Source: Cryphonectria parasitica EP155 (Eukaryota; Ascomycota; Sordariomycetes; Diaporthales; Cryphonectriaceae). From it: a DNA stretch of 64,000 bases. The notes under the pieces were generated by a model that was not told the origin of the DNA, ran no database searches, and saw nothing but the letters and a program-made list of their open reading frames with translations. The translations under genes and the position numbers were made by a program. Shown in pieces: positions 33,326 to 45,083 of the stretch. The stretch spans positions 1,076,001 to 1,140,000 of the forward strand of contig NW_024468914.1 in assembly GCF_011745365.1 (NCBI RefSeq). Direction: 5' to 3'. Position 1 is the first letter of the stretch. Each line of letters starts with the position of its first letter.

Positions 33326-35201
33326 TCAAATTGCTACGTTGCTTTCGTGCAAAACCATTGGCTCTAGTCCTCCATCCTTCTCAGCCTCTAAGCCTCTAAT
33401 CCTCTTTTCTGCATCCTCTCTCTCCAGCTCTCGGCCCGCTGCGCCTCTGGGAAGCTTATTGGACATGGAGACCGTATCGAAGATGTTGCGACTGTGAGTG
33501 AAAATCAGGTCGACTTCTTCGAGGTGGCGACCACTGGTCTCGGGAAAGAGGAAGTAGACAGCTATTTCTCGAGCGTCAGATTCATACAATTCATCTGGAA
33601 TGCATGTGGGTAGCGAGACTCCTTACAAGGCAATGTGAGAAAAAGATTGATGCACGCGTAAACGATAGGGTACCGATATCCAATGGTGGAGAAGCCTACT
33701 GGCGTGATTTCTGCCACAACCTGTGACATGCAGTATACGAGATTAGCAGACGATCGGATAGCGCATAACAGGGAACACAAAGTCTGCATACAAAGTTGAA
33801 TAGCCACGCCGAACCCGTCGAGATAGCAGTGATACTCGAGCGATGGCTGAGAGGTGCGATCTCAGCAGCGTAGAGGAACGTCAATCCTAAGAAGCCTGTA
33901 GGGAAGAAGAAGCTGAACATAAAAATGAAGGCAGCCGCCGCAGCAATCGCAGAATTATTATTTGGTTGCGAGGAGCCGCCTGCGATGATGGCCATGCAAA
34001 TACCCATGCCCGCCGCGGCAAACAGCATTAGCTTTCGCCGGCCGAACCGGTCGACTGTCAAAACGCCGATAGGAGAGCACAGGGTCTGCCAGGTAAAGAC
34101 GGAGGCAGCAATAATTCTCGCCGTCTTTGCAGGCAGGCCGAGGTCGGTCTCAAAAATCGTTTCTTGGTAGAAGGCTAGGGCGTTGATGCCGCTCATCTGT
34201 CAAGAAGGTTTTAGTACATTTTAGCCACGTCCAGGATCCATTGTGAGTTTCAATTTCCAGCTGCCTACCTGTTGGAACATCTGTCCTGCGGCAGCAAGGC
34301 AGGTCCTGTGAAGCAATCTCGACTCGCCGTTTCGAAAAATGTCTGTAAACTTGGCCTGGCCCGAAAATGCCAGCGACTCTTCAATCTCCGCAACATTGTC
34401 GGCAACATCAGCAGCATCAGGCTCGACACCGTTCAAGGCAGCCAGTGTCTGTCTGGCCTCCTGAACCTTCCCCTTTCTAACCAGCCACCTAGGAGACTCA
34501 GGCATGTGAGGCGTAGTAAAAAGTATGATGAGCGACCAAAACCCCGACAGTGCCAGTGGAAATCTCCAAGTGACAGAGCCAGTCGAGTGCGAGATCCCAA
34601 ACGAGATCCACGCGGCGATCGCCAGCCCACCGCTGATGAAGACGCTCTCCAGAAGCACAACGGCTCCTCGGTGATCAGCTGCTGAGCACTCGGCCTGCCA
34701 GTTGGGCGCAGTGGCCGTCAGGTGTCCGAAGCCGAAACCCGAGACCAGCCGCCCGACGATGAGTTGTCCGAGCGAGAAGGACGACGACTGCAGCAGGGCC
34801 CCGATGAAATTTACCGCCGCTCCGAACATGATCGTCTTCTTCCTGCCGAGCTTATCGCCAAGCCATATGCAGTCGAGGGCACCAAAAAAACAACCCAGCG
34901 TGTAGAGTGCAACGACTGTTCCCTGGAGTCGCGAACTTGCAGCTTGCTCAGCGCCAGTGGTATTCACTGTGTCGATCTCTGGGAATGTGCTTATCCAGGA
35001 GGGAAGGCTGAGGAGACCGCCAGCGACTGCGTTGTTGTATCCAAATCTGTGAAATAATTAATATGACGCTCTTGTTAGCAAGAGAAAAATGTTATGGCCT
35101 GCGTCAAGAAGCAAGTCTTACAAAAGATACGATGGCATAATGACTGCCCATATCGTCGCTGCTTGTAGGGAGCTACCCCTCAGACCAAAGTACGAAGGCA
35201 T
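33326..35201 (-). CDS. MFS sugar porter, five exons
   Basis: Plasma-membrane sugar transporter of 530 residues. Exons on the minus strand: 35201-35122, 35046-34269, 34196-33792, 33720-33627 and 33561-33326; every phase closes. The protein starts MPSYFGLRGSSLQAATIW and runs into FGYNNAVAGGLLSLP across intron 1, the usual first helix of fungal sugar porters. Signatures: DKLGRKKTI, GRLVSGFGFGHLTATAPNW, PESPRWLVRKGK, MSGINALAFYQETIF, DRFGRRKL and, across intron 4, FLFPETSGRHLEEVD. Intron 4 is the least certain because the short exon 33720-33627 uses a phase-1 donor, but it restores the motif exactly. The gene is divergent from a MmgE/PrpD gene and its 3' end is only 125 bases from the transposon's right end. 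Sugar specificity cannot be read. Confidence 0.92.
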
Positions 35202-37144
35202 CCTGCCACCCGTTGTGTATACTCGTGACTGGTTCTGTAGACGGTACTCTGGATACGTGCGCAAGTTGCTGCTGTTTTCGAGACGGAAATCGGAGCAACT
35301 CGTCTTAGAGAATCAAAGAGGTAATTTAAGATGACGAGACTTGGACCAAAGACGTGTCGAACTTTTCGAAACACGCTGCTACTTAAGGGCGTAGGCAAGA
35401 ACAAAGGCATGATCGACGGCGTCGCGTGGTCATCACCCAGAAACGCCACCTTGTCCCCCTCAACGGTCTTCTATAGTTCACAACACAACCACTCGGGGGA
35501 CAACGCTAGGTGCGTATGAGGAATCATCGGTTTCTACCCCCTCCAGGGATCCCCAAATCTGATGGGGATCATCTTTCACTCCTCCCTCCCCTGCTTTCTC
35601 CAACATGTACCAGTAAGTGAGTATAACCCCTGACTATACTTACATCTGTACCCCAGGATCTGCTGTACATAGGACATTGCCTGCAAGGGTTCTAACTCGA
35701 AGACTCTACTGTACATAGTATAGGCCACAAGCCTTGAGTATTGTCAGCACCACATTAAATTCCTAAGTGACGCACATCATGAACATCTAATCGAGAAATC
35801 GCAGACATTCGTCCTCTCTAAAAACAAGCTGTTACCTCATAGACTGGACACTTGATCAGAACAACCCCACAGGCAACCTTCCCCAGACGCCCCACACCAA
35901 ACTGTGCCGCTCGTCCCGAGTCCCGTTTGAGAGCCAGTGGTGACCCCACGGGACAAGCATGATGACCTCTGTGCTGGACGGATGTCCGGCCTTTATTTGG
36001 GTTACCTGACTCGAAATCTGCGCATCCCTTGTTCCAGGGAAATGTAGCCTTGTACAAGGTATCCATCAATACGACTCTTCGTTCCCAAGCAGTGGCTTCT
36101 CCCCTCTCCCCCATTTGGAATAGAAAATGAAACATTGAGCATCGTTTGTGATTCTGCTCCTCCGTGAGTTATCACCAAGTATTGTGGCAACCCGCTTGAA
36201 ATACGACATAACGAGCGGGTATCCTTGAGGCCGTGGCCGTTCACTTCTGATAGTATCGGCAATACAATTTAGTGCTGGTCAGGGAGAGGAGCAAATCGTC
36301 TCGGACTTGGTCGAAATGTTGCAGCCAGCAATACTTTTCCCACTTCGGACTCATATTGGCTGTTCTACCTTTGAGAATAGTAACAGATAGTACTGATAGG
36401 CCAATCTTTACCTGTCTTCAAAGTATCCAACACCGCCCATCTGCCTGTCAAACCCAAGAGCAACAGAACTGCTGCTCACATTTTATAATACCCCACTCTG
36501 GCACAACTAATAATGCCACAGCAGAATATCTCCACTCTATTCCCGCCGGTGGCGTTCAACGTAGCGTTCGTTAGCGAAAGCTTCATTTTCCTGCTAAGCG
36601 GGGCCAAGAGAAAGCTTGATCGTATTCCAAGGAGCATGACCTGGCAGATAGAGCACGAGGTTTGCATTAAGTATATCCAGTGATTAAGATGATGCAGCAG
36701 CCCAACGTAGTAAGCTGTAATTTTCACCCTAGACCTAGCAAGGCCAATGTTGAAAGGTCATGCAGACTGATTTGATTCATGATGACATCTTCCCCGCATC
36801 CTCAACGGGCACTAATACTGCATACCTGTGATGATAGAAGAATACCGGGTTGTGTTTAATCCGAGTGGCGAGGGGGTGGACGGTCGTAGTTGGGTAGATT
36901 TTGTGAAGATGCACCTGTCATTGCAAAAACACAACGATGTTCTAGTGTTATTAGAAGGGAAAGAACAAAAGCGAGCAGGCCGAGATCTTCTCGCCTGTAA
37001 TTCATACTCCGAGGTCGGCGAAGAACTTCACTGACGAGACGATATATAACGTCATAAGAAAGGCACCTCTACACTCGCGTCTGGTTCTTCTGGCTTCTCA
37101 TCACCGAAACAGCCCCTGGCCATAATTAGCAGAGGAATAGAGTC
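35202..37144. other. Divergent promoter region between sugar porter and MmgE/PrpD gene
   Basis: 1.9 kb. Holds two copies of CTGTACATAG (35663-35672 and 35709-35718), the only close pair of this motif seen. Frames at 35818-36135 (minus) and 36828-37034 (plus) show no recognisable domain. No repeat or RNA seen. Confidence 0.5.
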
Positions 37145-38647
37145 ATGGCGACCAGAAACGTCGCTTCATGGGTCCACGACCTGAAATACACCCAGCTACC
37201 ACCAGATGTGGTCCGGGCAGCCGTGCAAAGCTTCTACAACTGGGCTGGATGTGCCATAGGAGGCAGTGATCATGAAGCCGTCAAGATTGCCGTAAGTGCG
37301 AGAGACTGTTAGCTTCAACTCTGTTTCCAGCGCCAGGGAAAACTGACGCAGTAAATCGCACACCCTGGACCACAGCACAATGCTCTAAAACCATTCTTTG
37401 GCCGTCCGAGTGCCACCCTCCTCGGACGCGAAGGTGACAACCGCACAGACCCGCAGCACGCCGCCCTCCTCAACGGCATCGCCTCCCATGTGCACGACTA
37501 CGATGATACACACCTTGACACCATCATCCACCCCACGGGCCCCGTCGCCAGCGCACTTCTTGCCGCCGCTGAATGGCGCTCCCGCGAAGGAACCGAGACC
37601 ATCTCTGGAAAGAATTTCCTCCTAGCTCTCGTCGCGGGGATCGAGGTCGAGTGCAAGCTCGGCCTGGCCGTCTGGCCGCAGCACTACGACGTGGGCTGGC
37701 ACATCACCTCGACCACTGGCTCTGTCGGCGCCGCGGTGGCGGTGGCCAAGTTGCTGGGCTTGTCGCGCGACAAGATTGCGCATGCGGTCGGCGTGGCGGC
37801 CACACAGGTCGTGGGGCTGCGCGAGATGTTTGGCAGCCACACCAAGAGTTTCCATCCTGGGCGGGCGGCGCAGGCGGGCTTGATGGCGGCGCTGCTGGCC
37901 AAGGAGGGCTACACGAGTAGTGACACGTCGCTGGAGGCCAAGAGAGGGTGGGCCAACGTCGTGGGCGCGACCAAGGGGGAGGTAGAGATACAGGCGGACC
38001 TTAGCAAGTGGCTTGGGAGCGGCGACGTTGGTCTGCCCGCGACGGAAGGCCGGTGGGAGATCCTGCGCAACAGCTTTAAGCCGTTCCCGTGTGGCATCGT
38101 CATACACCCTGTCATCGATGCATGTGCGCAGATACATGAGGACATGCAAAAGGAAGGCCTGAAACCGGAAGATATCGAGAGCGTGCATGCCAAGGTCCAC
38201 TACCTCGTGCTGGAGCTGACAGGCAAGAAAGAGCCCAAGGACGGCTTGCAGGGCAAGTTCAGCGTCTATCATGGAGGTGCCTGCGGCCTGCTCTTTGGAA
38301 AGGCCACGCCGAGCCAGTACGAGGATTCTGTTGTCCGCAATGCCGAGGTCATTGGTGTTCGTGACCGTATCCATGCCGAGATCGACGACAGCTTGGGAGC
38401 CGATGAGACAAAGGTCGTGGTCACAATGAACGGAGGGCGCACCCTCGAGAAGCACGTCGTCCATGCAGTTGGCAGTATGGAGGTGCCGTTAGACGAGAAG
38501 AGGCTGCAAGAGAAGTTCATGGACCAGTGTCAGAGAGTCTTGGGCGAAGCCCAGGCTGGTGTTGCGAGTAAGACGTTGTGGGCTGTTGAGAATGCGGAGT
38601 CCATTGCGTCCATCACCAGCTATTTGGCTCCTCGAGAAAGACAGTAG
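37145..38647 (+). CDS. MmgE/PrpD family protein (2-methylcitrate dehydratase / cis-aconitate decarboxylase fold), two exons
   Basis: Protein of 472 residues from exons 37145-37291 and 37376-38647; the 84-base intron is in phase 0 and the join reads AVKIAHNALKPFFG. Family hallmarks: HVHDYDDTHLDTIIHPTGP (Asp, Thr and His of the active site), GWHITSTTGSVGAAVAVAKL (His), HTKSFHPGRAAQAGLMAALLA (Lys) and KFSVYHGGACGLLFG. So the active-site residues of the fold are present and the enzyme is likely active. The family includes 2-methylcitrate dehydratase (propionate breakdown), cis-aconitate decarboxylase (itaconate synthesis) and uncharacterised fungal enzymes; sequence alone does not separate them. 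No mttA-like mitochondrial carrier, which accompanies itaconate synthesis, is seen nearby, and the MFS neighbour is a sugar porter. I therefore leave the substrate open. Confidence 0.9.
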
Positions 38648-38886
38648 CCCTCACAAGCAATATTTAGAGACCCAAGACTATCAAATCTCTTATCCCATGC
38701 TGGAGAGACCTATAATCATCGTCTTCTATTAAATAGTACATTGAAAAATGTCCCGATGCTCTATTGTCTGTCAAGAAGTGGATTGCTATTCTGACAATAC
38801 AGGGTTACTCCTCGAGTATTATCCAGAAGTTGCCGCACCACAACATGGGAATGCGCACAAATGATAGGTGTAGAAGACAACTTCAA

Positions 38887-41028
38887 ATGAAGTTCACTGA
38901 TGGCAACTCGGAACTACCCAAACAGCTGGCAGAAAAGCCGGAGTACGGCATTCGAGGCCTACGGAACTGGGATGATATTTATAGTAGGCTCGAAAAAGCC
39001 AAGGAACAATTCGATGGCGACAAGTCGCAGTTCGTGAGCGGCGTTAGGAAGGTCTAGCGATATCTCAATGACAGAAGTGATGTTGCGCGACAGGCACTTG
39101 AATTCGTCCCAGACATTGAATACACACCACCAGTAAAAGCTGCAGTGGGAGTGCTCCTGGATGTGAGTCTTTTCCAACGTCTTGACGCCCTCGTTCATCC
39201 AGAGGCCTAACTTTAGCAGGCTGCGAAGGTCGCATCAGATGTCCGCAGGACGGTCAAATCGAGCTTCGACGAACATGGCCTTGAGAAGACTTTTTCAAAG
39301 ATCGAGATGTTTCTTGCCACATTCCCAGAAGATGAAAATATCATACTGGCATCTATTAGTCTGGTTGCATGCACGCTCAAGGCTTTGAAGGGTGCGATTG
39401 TGTACTTTTTGTCAACCACCTGTGAGCCTACTTGCTCTCAACTCCGTGAACCCTTGATCCCCATACTGACGTTACTTTCTTCAGTAAAGAGGTTCCGTCA
39501 GACTTTGCCGGTTGTGGATGATGGCAAAAAATATGAAGAGGAGCTACTTAATAGTATTGTCCAGATCCCGATAAAATGCCAGGAATTAGTAGAGCAAGGT
39601 CTTGGCTCGCACATAGAGGGAACGAAGAGGGCAATGGAACTAATACTGCAGGATGAGTATTTTACACCGCAAGTTGAGGACATGGATTATCACTGATTTA
39701 TCTCCGACTCAGAATTTGGCCGGCTCGAGCTTCTCGAGATTTCTATGGGCAATAGAGTAGAAGTTGTCGTGCAGAAGTCCCACCTCATTATACGACAAGG
39801 GACCGAGCTTGCTTTGAAAGTGGATAAACTGGGTGAATCAATTACAAATATGATTGATCTAATCAATGAAATATTTGATCTACTTTCACAGGGAGAAAAG
39901 AACCGTGACATGGAGCGGGAAAGGTCTCAAGAGATGAGTTATAAGTTGACTTGTCTTATCCACCAAATATCACGGTCAATGTACTTTTGTCAGGCTAATG
40001 GGAATGCTAGTTCACTTCGAAAGATTCAAAGAGGAATTCAAGAACCATCTCGCGGAAGACGAGAGATCTAAAGCCATGAAAGCTGTCACTCCGTCCCCGA
40101 CCCAGCCGCCGCAACAACTTTCTTGGTATCCCCCTCAGCAATAGGTACCATGGAACCCGCTGCAGCAGTCGTGGATACCTCCCCAGGGATTCATCAACCG
40201 CCGGGCCCTTTAATAGCTCAACTACCTATACAATATTATCCGTACCAATCATCACCAGAGCCAACAGTATATTCCAGTGTCTTACTGGAACTCCTCAAGA
40301 TATCGAGCTTGGATTCGAGCGACATCACAAGCATCCTAGATTCTGAGGACTCCATTGCTCTGCGATACCGCAGCCATGCCAAGAGTATCATCATAGCAAA
40401 CGAGTTCCGCGCTTGGGCGACGTCTTCCACCTCTTGCGAGTTGCTTATCCAGGGCGATACACGGCACGATGCAATCCAAGCCGGTTCTGCGTTGTCACTT
40501 GTGTCTGCAATGCTGATGCAAGGACTTCGCACCAGGCCCAGCTTCGCCTCTGTGGTATTCTTCTGTCGACAGCATCCCGAGTCCGATGATCTGTTCGCCG
40601 GCCCGAGTGCCTTGATCCGAAGCTTGACCGCTCAGCTTCTCCGACAGGACTTTGCGAACTTCACCTTTTGCCAGAAGAACGTTGACATGGAAGGGCTGCG
40701 CGGGGGGGATGTTGGCGTGCTGTGTCCTTTTTTCGAGTGGTTGGTCAGACAGCTTCCTCAGCAGAAGACAGTGGTCTGCGTAGTCGATGCAGTAGAGACT
40801 TATGAGACGGGCGAGTACGAAGATGATCTGCGGACGGTTATGCAATCCTTACTGAGGCTTGCGAGGGATCCTAATCTCTTGGCCACCGTGAAAGTGTTGG
40901 TAACAAGTCATGAAAATACGGTGAGCCCTCATGAGATCTTCAACGAGGGCGAAGGTATTCTTTTGATGGAGGGACTTATTTCCAACGGTGATGAGAAGGG
41001 CATGATGGACCTTGATGGTGAGCTGTGA
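38887..41028 (+). pseudogene. Decayed STAND/NLR-like protein gene
   Basis: Successive frames encode parts of one large fungal protein. The N-terminal helical part runs from MKFTDGNSELPKQL through GVRKV and ALEFVPDIEYTPPVKAAVGV, then after an intron (donor 39163) AAKVASDVRRTVKSSFDEH. A helical middle part follows, and then a Pro/Gln-rich linker. The second half (about 40236-41028) is a P-loop-fold-like region: LLIQGDTRHDAIQAGSALSL, FFCRQHPESDDLFAGP, RSLTAQLLRQDF, QKTVVCVVDAVETYE and KVLVTSHENT. This order matches fungal STAND-type proteins with a degenerate nucleotide-binding domain. In-frame stops lie at 39055-39057 (TAG), 39694-39696 (TGA) and 40142-40144 (TAG), and the frame shifts near 40000 and near 40200. 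TAG 39055 is best read as a former Trp and TAG 40142 as a former Gln. The exact start is uncertain. Gene identity is moderate, decay is clear. Confidence 0.65.
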
Positions 41029-44000
41029 TCGCAATCCAGGCTGATTTGAGCGCTTTAGTCCTGTACGTGTATTTCATGACTTTACGATCACAATTTCTCT
41101 CACTGCTTTTGCCGATGTTGACTCTCTTCGTGACATGACTCTTTGGCTAATTTTTGGACTGCTTTCAATCGATATTGAACCCTTTCCACTTGCCTGTGTG
41201 GCCAAGGAAGATTGCAAGCCGAATTATCTGAGCAATGAATCATTGCATAGCCTGCATTCCTAAATGTATCTCCTGCCCTCAAGCGAGGAAGTTACATATG
41301 CAACAGCCAAGCCTCAATTGATTTCTTCAGACACTCAATTGATCGATGTGTCGAGACAGGACTCATTGAGACGAGCATCAGTGCCCGTGTACCAAGTCCG
41401 GCTCATTCTCTTGACATCAAGCAAAGAGCTGCTTCCGCTCTCTCGAGACCTACATTCTAGGCTCCTCGGTCCGATCGAAAAGAATAATGCTACGATGCTG
41501 ATCAACCTACAAATCCGGTCAAATCAGGTGAGTAGTCAACGTGGACGCTGACGAATACACAGGAGCATTTCGGTGGAGAAGGTTGTCATGCGGGATTCAA
41601 GAACAGGTATGCGTCTTGTTACTACGTAGCAGACACTACACCTGCAGAAAACCCGGCTACGGCTTGAAATGTGCCACCAATGCTTGTCCCGATCGAGCAG
41701 GTCATGCAGCCCTAAGCAGGTTGCCTGATGAAGACGAACTACCCTATCTCCGCTTACATTAAGTCAGATGCTCTGAATTCATCATTCCCATTAGGATGGT
41801 ATAATGGTCTTCTAATGAGTGTGTTGGTATGTGGTATCTTGTTGAACGGCCAGTTCAAAATTCCCTGGCTGGTGAGACAATTGCCTCAAAATCTCCTTCC
41901 GAGTCACGAGCATTTGCTGGGATCTTGTCGATGCCCCTCCAGTGTGTGCAGACCCGCACCCTCCGCCGAAGCCCGTAACGCCATAGCATCCAAATGACAT
42001 AGAAAATGAAAGAAAAACACAAAAACAAATGCAAGATGAGACTTCGTGAGGCCAACCTGCAACCAGGTGGCCCTCCATATGCAATCCAATAGCCCCCTAT
42101 AATCAGCACCTGATTCCTCATCCCCTAGATATTATGAAAGTTATGCGGCGGTCAGAAGTCCCACGCTCTCCTCTCGTGCCTGAAGTTGATGTGTTTTCCT
42201 GAGGTCGCTCCAGCCCTTCCTCCTGCGCAGCTGCCGCCGTAGCCCTTGAATAGGTCTGAGTTCCATCCAAGCCGGTGAAGACGGCGAGATGGTGGAGAGA
42301 GCCGGCGCGCGGCTGGCTGACACGCTGAAGGGCGTCGGTGTGGTGATGAGCTTGGCCTCTGCTTCCTTTGCTATCACTGGGACCGGACCAAGGATCTCTG
42401 AGACTCCCATGTCCAGAATCCAGGTCTGTCGGAACCATGATCGCAGCCTTTGGAAAAAGGCAGGATTAGGCCCGATGGCTATGAGGCTTGGTCAGCGCTC
42501 AGACTTGCAAAGAAGAATCAGTGGGAAACAAGGTATATAATTCAGATGAACTCACTCAGAAACCTTGATCCAAACATATCGGTAATCTCTGAGAGGGGCT
42601 TTTGACCTTTGGTGGCTCCCAACACACACTTTCTTCTCCAGATCGATCCCTTTCCGAAGAAAACGAAATGGATAGCCAGGAACTCACAACCTCTTCCTAG
42701 CAGGCGGGCAGAGGGCGTTTTCATATGAGTGCATCGCGGATGACGCCATGCCCATGCAAAATCCGTTGATTCGTCTTCTCCCCTACCTCGGACTATCGTC
42801 CAAAAGGCGGGGTGAGCGATCTCGGCAGGTGTGTGAGCCGATGCAAAGAGACTGCGATCGAAGGAGGGGTCGCTGCGAATGAGCAAAAGCGCTCACTGCA
42901 CAAAGTCCACTCTTGGCGTGTAGTGACGTGTTTCCCGAATTGCCTCTTTGGGAAGGTGTTGCAGCCCGTCTGCAACCCTCACTCTCGAGATCTTGTGCTG
43001 AACTGGCAGAAACTGGGCATTCTTACTGCGGGCGCTCAAATGCGGGCAGCAGGCACGACATAACCTTTTTCCCGGGAAATGTTGGGGCGTACATAGGGCA
43101 GAGAAGGGTGCGGGCGCAGCAGAGGAAATGTGAGGGTAAGGTGAGTTGTGCGTGGATTGTTGGCAGATAGTTTGTTGATCCCCGAACTGGGAGGGGCGGG
43201 AAGGGTCCAATTTTTCTCTGCAGTAGCACGAACTTCTTTTTACAGCCTTGTTTGCATTTGGATCAAATTATAGCGATCGTTTGCAGTCATGGCTTTGCCG
43301 ATGGACTGATCATTGAGCCACGGGAATCATCAAAACAATACTGATCTTCACAATACGAGTGCAACAATCACCGCCCTGAGCCTACAGGCCATTCTCTGGA
43401 TTTGGCAATAACAACATAGATGACACACATGCAAGTCGGACTCCTGCCGAATGTGATCTTTGTTCAAAGACTGTGACTTTAATACTGGATTGCTTTGCTA
43501 TTCGGGCTCTTGAAGTGTACTCGATCTATGCTTCTCGTTATCATCACTCGTAATATCAGAGGATGACGACAGCCCCAAAGGCAGGCATCATAGCTTGGCA
43601 GACGGGTCTGCGGACCGGATAAAGACAATCTTTCTTGACGAGTAAATACAGAGTCCATTTCGCTCACATCCAGGGTATGTGGTTCCGACGGTTATATCGT
43701 CCTTGTGCTTTTCTCAACCTTGTTCCGCCGCCGGCCACCGAGCTTGGCCTCCACAGTTGGAAAGCCCTGATTCCGCAGGACTATCCTAGTGGTCTTGTTA
43801 CTCTTCGGAACCCGGATGGAGCCTCTCTGCTTGTTCTAAACTCCGTGCTGTAGAGTATGTCGAGGAAGTCACAAAGTTAATTTGCGTGTTTGAGGAAATT
43901 ATGAAACTGCTAAGATTTTTCTTGTAACAAATTAACGGTTTATGGTGTCCCTTACTGATCGCTCGAGTTCGGCCGACATTGGCCCCGATTGCAAGCCAAG

Positions 44001-45083
44001 GTAATTAAAACACACAAATCTCAAGGAGAGATAGATAGTGAGTTGAGACCATTGCTGGATTTTGTATATCTTTGATCATATAATATGATGCATTTGTGAT
44101 TTCACGAACAACCTCTCTTATAGTCCGTAGATGCACTATTGTTGTGCTTCTGGACACAGATATAATTAATATGCCTCAGCAATGTGTCGCGATTGTGGCA
44201 GGCAAGGTGATATAAGGCGCTTTGTCTTGATTAAATCAGCATAGTAGTGATCGACTATTCCGTCCAATTTATATTCAAGGCCACAGCTTGCAGCTCTCCT
44301 AGCCAGATGATCTCTAGTGACGTCTGTGGTGAGTGATCATACTGGCCAGTGTTGCATATGATTTGTGACATCTTACTTGGATACTCATCACCCTGTTGTC
44401 TTCTGGTAATAGCTGCTCTGCTTGTTAGTATTCGTGTCAACTTTGTGATAGCCCGAGGCAGCACGTCAGTTTTGTTCGAGTGACCCGTCTACCTGGTTGG
44501 CAATTTCTCTATTCCCTCTCAAGGTAATTCTGAAAATTCCGTCAGGCTGGCGAATTGCTCACCACACATCGTATTTGTAGCTAGCTTCGGGCGATTGACA
44601 AAGCACGACAGAGGCGTGACATAGACAGGTCAGACTGGGATCGGTGCCGTTATTAGACTTGAGGATAAGCATAGTCACAACACAGATATTCGTCTAGTGA
44701 AATCTACGAGATTCTCGGCTTTAGGTGTTGGTCATCCTGGGGACGGCAGTCGACACGGAGAGCAGCACGGCGCCGGTTTGCAGGCTCCAAGCTCCGAGCC
44801 ACGAGCCGCTGCGCCGCACCACTGTAAAGAACTATGAGAAGCGTTGAAACTCGTCGGGGACTCGTTGTTGGAAAGAAAATGGACGGAAGAGACCTGAAAA
44901 TCCGATTCGGGAGCAGTATTGCAAACTGATGAAGTATTGATACTGCGACGACCACTGTTTAAACTAACAAGCAATTACGCCTTCGTCTGCACACACGAAA
45001 ATGTTTAAGGGCTGACAGATCGCTTTCTGAGTGTCAAAGCCACAAGCTCCTATCATAGTCATATTCACAGAGCGGTGTCTACT
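41029..45083. other. Gene-poor region between two pseudogenes
   Basis: 4 kb without a gene I can support. Short frames at 42141-42410 and 42542-42886 (minus) and 43635-43853 (plus) could be exon remnants but show no recognisable motif. 43880-44680 is strongly AT-rich. I see no terminal repeats or transposase remnant. Confidence 0.45.

Noticed and set aside
37622..38464. 280-codon minus-strand frame inside the MmgE/PrpD gene
   Set aside because: Shadow of a G/C-ending codon region. The sense strand has the family's active-site motifs.
37145..38647. Assignment as cis-aconitate decarboxylase (itaconate cluster)
   Set aside because: The active-site residues are shared by the whole MmgE/PrpD family, and the usual mitochondrial tricarboxylate carrier is absent nearby.
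42141..42886. Two minus-strand frames that could be exons of one gene
   Set aside because: A donor-like GTGAGT exists near 42560, but neither frame has a recognisable motif and the joined product could not be made convincing.
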